From contig CAVOQV010000018.1 of NCBI GenBank assembly GCA_963698435.1, positions 124,001 to 188,000 on the forward strand: DNA of 64,000 bases, read 5' to 3'. A program made the position numbers and the translations under genes. Source of the DNA: Sva-07 sp963698435 (lineage in GTDB: Bacteria; Actinomycetota; Acidimicrobiia; Acidimicrobiales; Ilumatobacteraceae). Every line of letters begins with the position of its first letter. Positions within the stretch are counted from its first letter, which is position 1. This document shows, piece by piece, positions 61,747 through 64,000 of the stretch. Below the pieces are notes generated by a model. It saw nothing but the letters and a program-made list of their open reading frames with translations, ran no database searches and was not told the DNA's origin.

Positions 61747-64000
61747 TCAGAGGTACCGGTTCCGTTCCAGCCAGTTCAGCGAGAAGAACCCCCAGATCGG
61801 CGGGGTGTAGAACGTCGCGAAGCGGTACAGGATCACGGCTGCGAACGCCGCCTCCTGGGGGACACCGAACGAGGTCAGCCCGAAGATCAGACCACCCTCG
61901 GTGACGCCGACACCGCCGGGAACCGGGAGCAGGCCGGCGAGGAGCGAGACCGCCATGTTGACGAACAGCAACTCGTGCAACGCCAGCGAGTACCCGAACG
62001 CCTGAACGAAGACCCCGAGGGCGAGCGCGAAGAGCAACTCGGCGACGAGATTGCCGCCGAACAGCATCGCCAGGCGCCGCGGGGATCGCAGACCGCGGAG
62101 AATGGAGACGGCCTCGTGCACGGTCCGGCGGACCCCTCCGAGCACGTATCGGCGGAGGCGGGGAACGATCAGGATCACCAGCACGGCGATACCGAGCACC
62201 ACCGCCAGCATCCACGCGATCCGCACGGCTGAGGAGGCCGGGCCGGCCACGTCGACGTCGAGCGACAGCCCGCTGAACAGCAACAGCGAGCCGAGGAGCA
62301 ATGCCTGGACGATGAAGCCGCTGACGCCGTCGAGGGCACCGGTCGCAACCGCCGTGGAGGCCGGAAGGCCCTGGCGCTGGAAGAACCGAACGTTCACGGC
62401 GATACGCGCCGCCGCGGTCGGGATGGCCAGATTGACGTAGGAGATCGCGAGCTGGAGCGCATAGACGGGCCCGAGCGGCAACGGTACGGGAGCCGCGCCC
62501 AGCGTCGACACCGCCTGGGCGACACGAGGGAGCTGCGCAACGACGAAGCCGATGGCGACGAGCCACCACGCAGCGCCCTGCAGTGAGTCGACGAACTCCT
62601 CGAGGTCGAATCCGGCGAACGCGGACAGCAGCATCACGACGGCGAGCGCCGGGAGGGCGACCCGCATCACCGATCCGACGGTGAACCTGCGCATCCGGAT
62701 CAGCGGTGGAGCTTCGACGCCCGCCGCGTCGGCGACGTTCGAGCGCAGATCGTCGAGGTCGATGTCGAGCACCTTCATCATCCGCCGCTGGTCGGCGGTG
62801 AGTGCCGTCGGCTGCAGGTAGGGGAGCAGGTCCTCGATCTCGTCGACGGAGCGTTGCTCGAGCAGACCCTCGATGGCCAGCTCCCGTCCGACGAGACCGA
62901 TCGAGGTCACGAAGAGCTGCGCATCATCCCCGCGCACCTGGGCGGGGGTCGGAGCGACGGCCGCTCCATGGAAGTGGACGATCCCGAGCCGACCATCGTC
63001 GAGCACGAGATGTTCCTCGTCGAGGCGGCCGTGGACGAGCCCGTGATCGTGCAGAGTGGCCAGCAGCCCCCACAGCTCCCGGAGCCTCGGGCGGGCCTCG
63101 CCGTCGGTGAAGACCGGGTCGGGAGCGACGCCGATCTCGCTGAAGCGGTCTGGTTGGACGAGCAGGGTGCCACTGCGTCGCAACACGAGCAGTGCGTCGT
63201 CGGTCGCGGTGGCCCCCGCGGTCACCACGGAGTCCGTCGGCACACCGGCCTGCGCGGCCAGGAGCGTCATCAGTGCCTCGTGCTCGACCTGACGGAGTCG
63301 CCCGAAGCCGACAGGGGAGCCGGGCTGACGTAGCCAGATCGTCCGCCGCACCGTCGAGACCAGTGCAGCGTCGTAGGCGTCGCGTCCGTACAACTTCACG
63401 ATCAGTTCGCCGCCGTCGGCTGCCCGAGCGGCCACTGCGAAGTAGCCCGCATCCTGGCGGTCGGCGACCCCCAACTCGGTGATGTCGACGTTCAGGTCCG
63501 CCAGCGCATAGCGGACGTCGTCGAGGCTCGGTCGGCCGGCGCTCGATCCGACGATCAGGTGGACGATCGCAGCCGCGCCAGCGGCCGACAGGAGCGCGGC
63601 GACCACGCCCAACGTGGAACTCGCCCCGAGTGCGACCGGCGCAATCGATCCGAACGCGATGACCGTGTAGCCGAGGCGCCGCGCCGGTCGGACGAGGTGG
63701 GGCGACGCCGTGACGAGCAGCGCCGCGGGGAGGGCGAGCCTGGCCGAGGGGAACACCGGTGGGGGCTGGACATCGCCGAAGAGCGCGTTCCACTCCGGCC
63801 AGGCGCCGGTGACCGTGCGGCTCAGCAGCAACCAGAGCACGATCCCGGCGAGGATCGCGAGGAGCATGTCACGCCCGACCCTCGCCCTCCCGCGTGTGAA
63901 CGCAGCGACGAGCACCAGCAGGGCCCACAGTGTCGGCAGGTCCGCAAGGACCTGCCACATCCCCGTCAGCGCATCCGGCAGCGCACCGAGGAAGCGGGTC
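61747..64000 (-). CDS. LPG-synthase-type membrane protein with kinase-like central domain (5' partial)
   Basis: The C-terminal half has the lysylphosphatidylglycerol synthase/UPF0104 membrane fold: several helices with the motif LLPVPGGVGVTEGGLIFG and ending YTPPIWGFFSLNWLERNRYL. The central part is a soluble kinase-like segment (GELIVKLYGRDAYD, LLATLHDHGLVHGRLDEEHL, GIVHFHG), resembling the phosphotransferase fold fused to UPF0104 in many actinobacteria. The N-terminus has about four helices. An ATG at 63960 exists, but the frame is open and protein-like (FLGALPDALTG) to the window edge, so the gene probably starts outside. The substrate is unknown; membrane-lipid or polyprenyl modification is suggested by the family. 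Confidence 0.8.
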   Translation of the reverse strand, partial: TRFLGALPDALTGMWQVLADLPTLWALLVLVAAFTRGRARVGRDMLLAILAGIVLWLLLSRTVTGAWPEWNALFGDVQPPPVFPSARLALPAALLVTASPHLVRPARRLGYTVIAFGSIAPVALGASSTLGVVAALLSAAGAAAIVHLIVGSSAGRPSLDDVRYALADLNVDITELGVADRQDAGYFAVAARAADGGELIVKLYGRDAYDAALVSTVRRTIWLRQPGSPVGFGRLRQVEHEALMTLLAAQAGVPTDSVVTAGATATDDALLVLRRSGTLLVQPDRFSEIGVAPDPVFTDGEARPRLRELWGLLATLHDHGLVHGRLDEEHLVLDDGRLGIVHFHGAAVAPTPAQVRGDDAQLFVTSIGLVGRELAIEGLLEQRSVDEIEDLLPYLQPTALTADQRRMMKVLDIDLDDLRSNVADAAGVEAPPLIRMRRFTVGSVMRVALPALAVVMLLSAFAGFDLEEFVDSLQGAAWWLVAIGFVVAQLPRVAQAVSTLGAAPVPLPLGPVYALQLAISYVNLAIPTAAARIAVNVRFFQRQGLPASTAVATGALDGVSGFIVQALLLGSLLLFSGLSLDVDVAGPASSAVRIAWMLAVVLGIAVLVILIVPRLRRYVLGGVRRTVHEAVSILRGLRSPRRLAMLFGGNLVAELLFALALGVFVQAFGYSLALHELLFVNMAVSLLAGLLPVPGGVGVTEGGLIFGLTSFGVPQEAAFAAVILYRFATFYTPPIWGFFSLNWLERNRYL

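Overview
The window is a high-GC actinobacterial chromosome segment with strongly GC-biased third codon positions. A CIRCE-controlled groEL without groES, a UPF0182 membrane protein, DUF3263, DivIVA, a coproheme decarboxylase of the coproporphyrin-dependent haem route, an F420-type LLM oxidoreductase and a CysO-like carrier all fit Actinomycetota. The paired exported DUF1800/DUF1501 proteins and overall style suggest Acidimicrobiia (Ilumatobacter-like); the genus is an inference. Almost everything is chromosomal. I see no integrase, transposase, CRISPR array or rRNA operon, and one tRNA (initiator Met).

Layout. 0-4.5 kb: a two-gene cassette, a TIR protein with about seven membrane helices followed by a protein combining a helical domain, a calcineurin-like phosphoesterase, four membrane helices and a SLOG-like C-terminus. 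This is the best candidate for an undescribed signalling or defence system. 4.5-9.9 kb: uridine kinase, an exported DUF1800/DUF1501 pair (DUF1800 frame interrupted in a Pro/Ala repeat), DUF3263 and a LytR_C protein. 10-16 kb: glycerate kinase, CysO-like protein, enoyl-CoA hydratase, groEL, chdC and a periplasmic binding lipoprotein. 16-21.7 kb: a single-chain ECF-sigma/membrane/extracellular protein, glnD and a NUDIX hydrolase. 21.7-32.6 kb: PAC2, GNAT, HEAT, Lon-like PDZ protease, a DivIVA protein with a MuF-like metal-binding tail, UPF0182, a coiled-coil protein and TrpB2. 32.6-44.5 kb: a two-component system divergent from a peptidase/ABC-transporter operon, then several transporters and a PEP-utilising-type protein in operon with an MFS pump. 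44.6-56.9 kb: tRNA-fMet, SDRs, a TetR/epimerase divergon with clear operators, MFS, cupin, an EVE-domain remnant, an LLM oxidoreductase, an acyl-CoA synthetase, acetyltransferases and a CFA synthase. 57-61.5 kb: a formate dehydrogenase operon whose catalytic subunit reads through an in-frame UGA, followed by a textbook bacterial SECIS hairpin (selenocysteine), and whose N-terminal Fe-S domain lies on a different subunit. The right edge holds a partial LPG-synthase-type membrane protein.

Two window-wide patterns stand out. A family of intergenic palindromes with a GATTCGGGTGG-type stem lies between genes, mostly convergent ones, and probably acts as terminators. Six apparent single-nucleotide frame interruptions in five otherwise intact genes point to indel errors in the source sequence, or less likely to real lesions.
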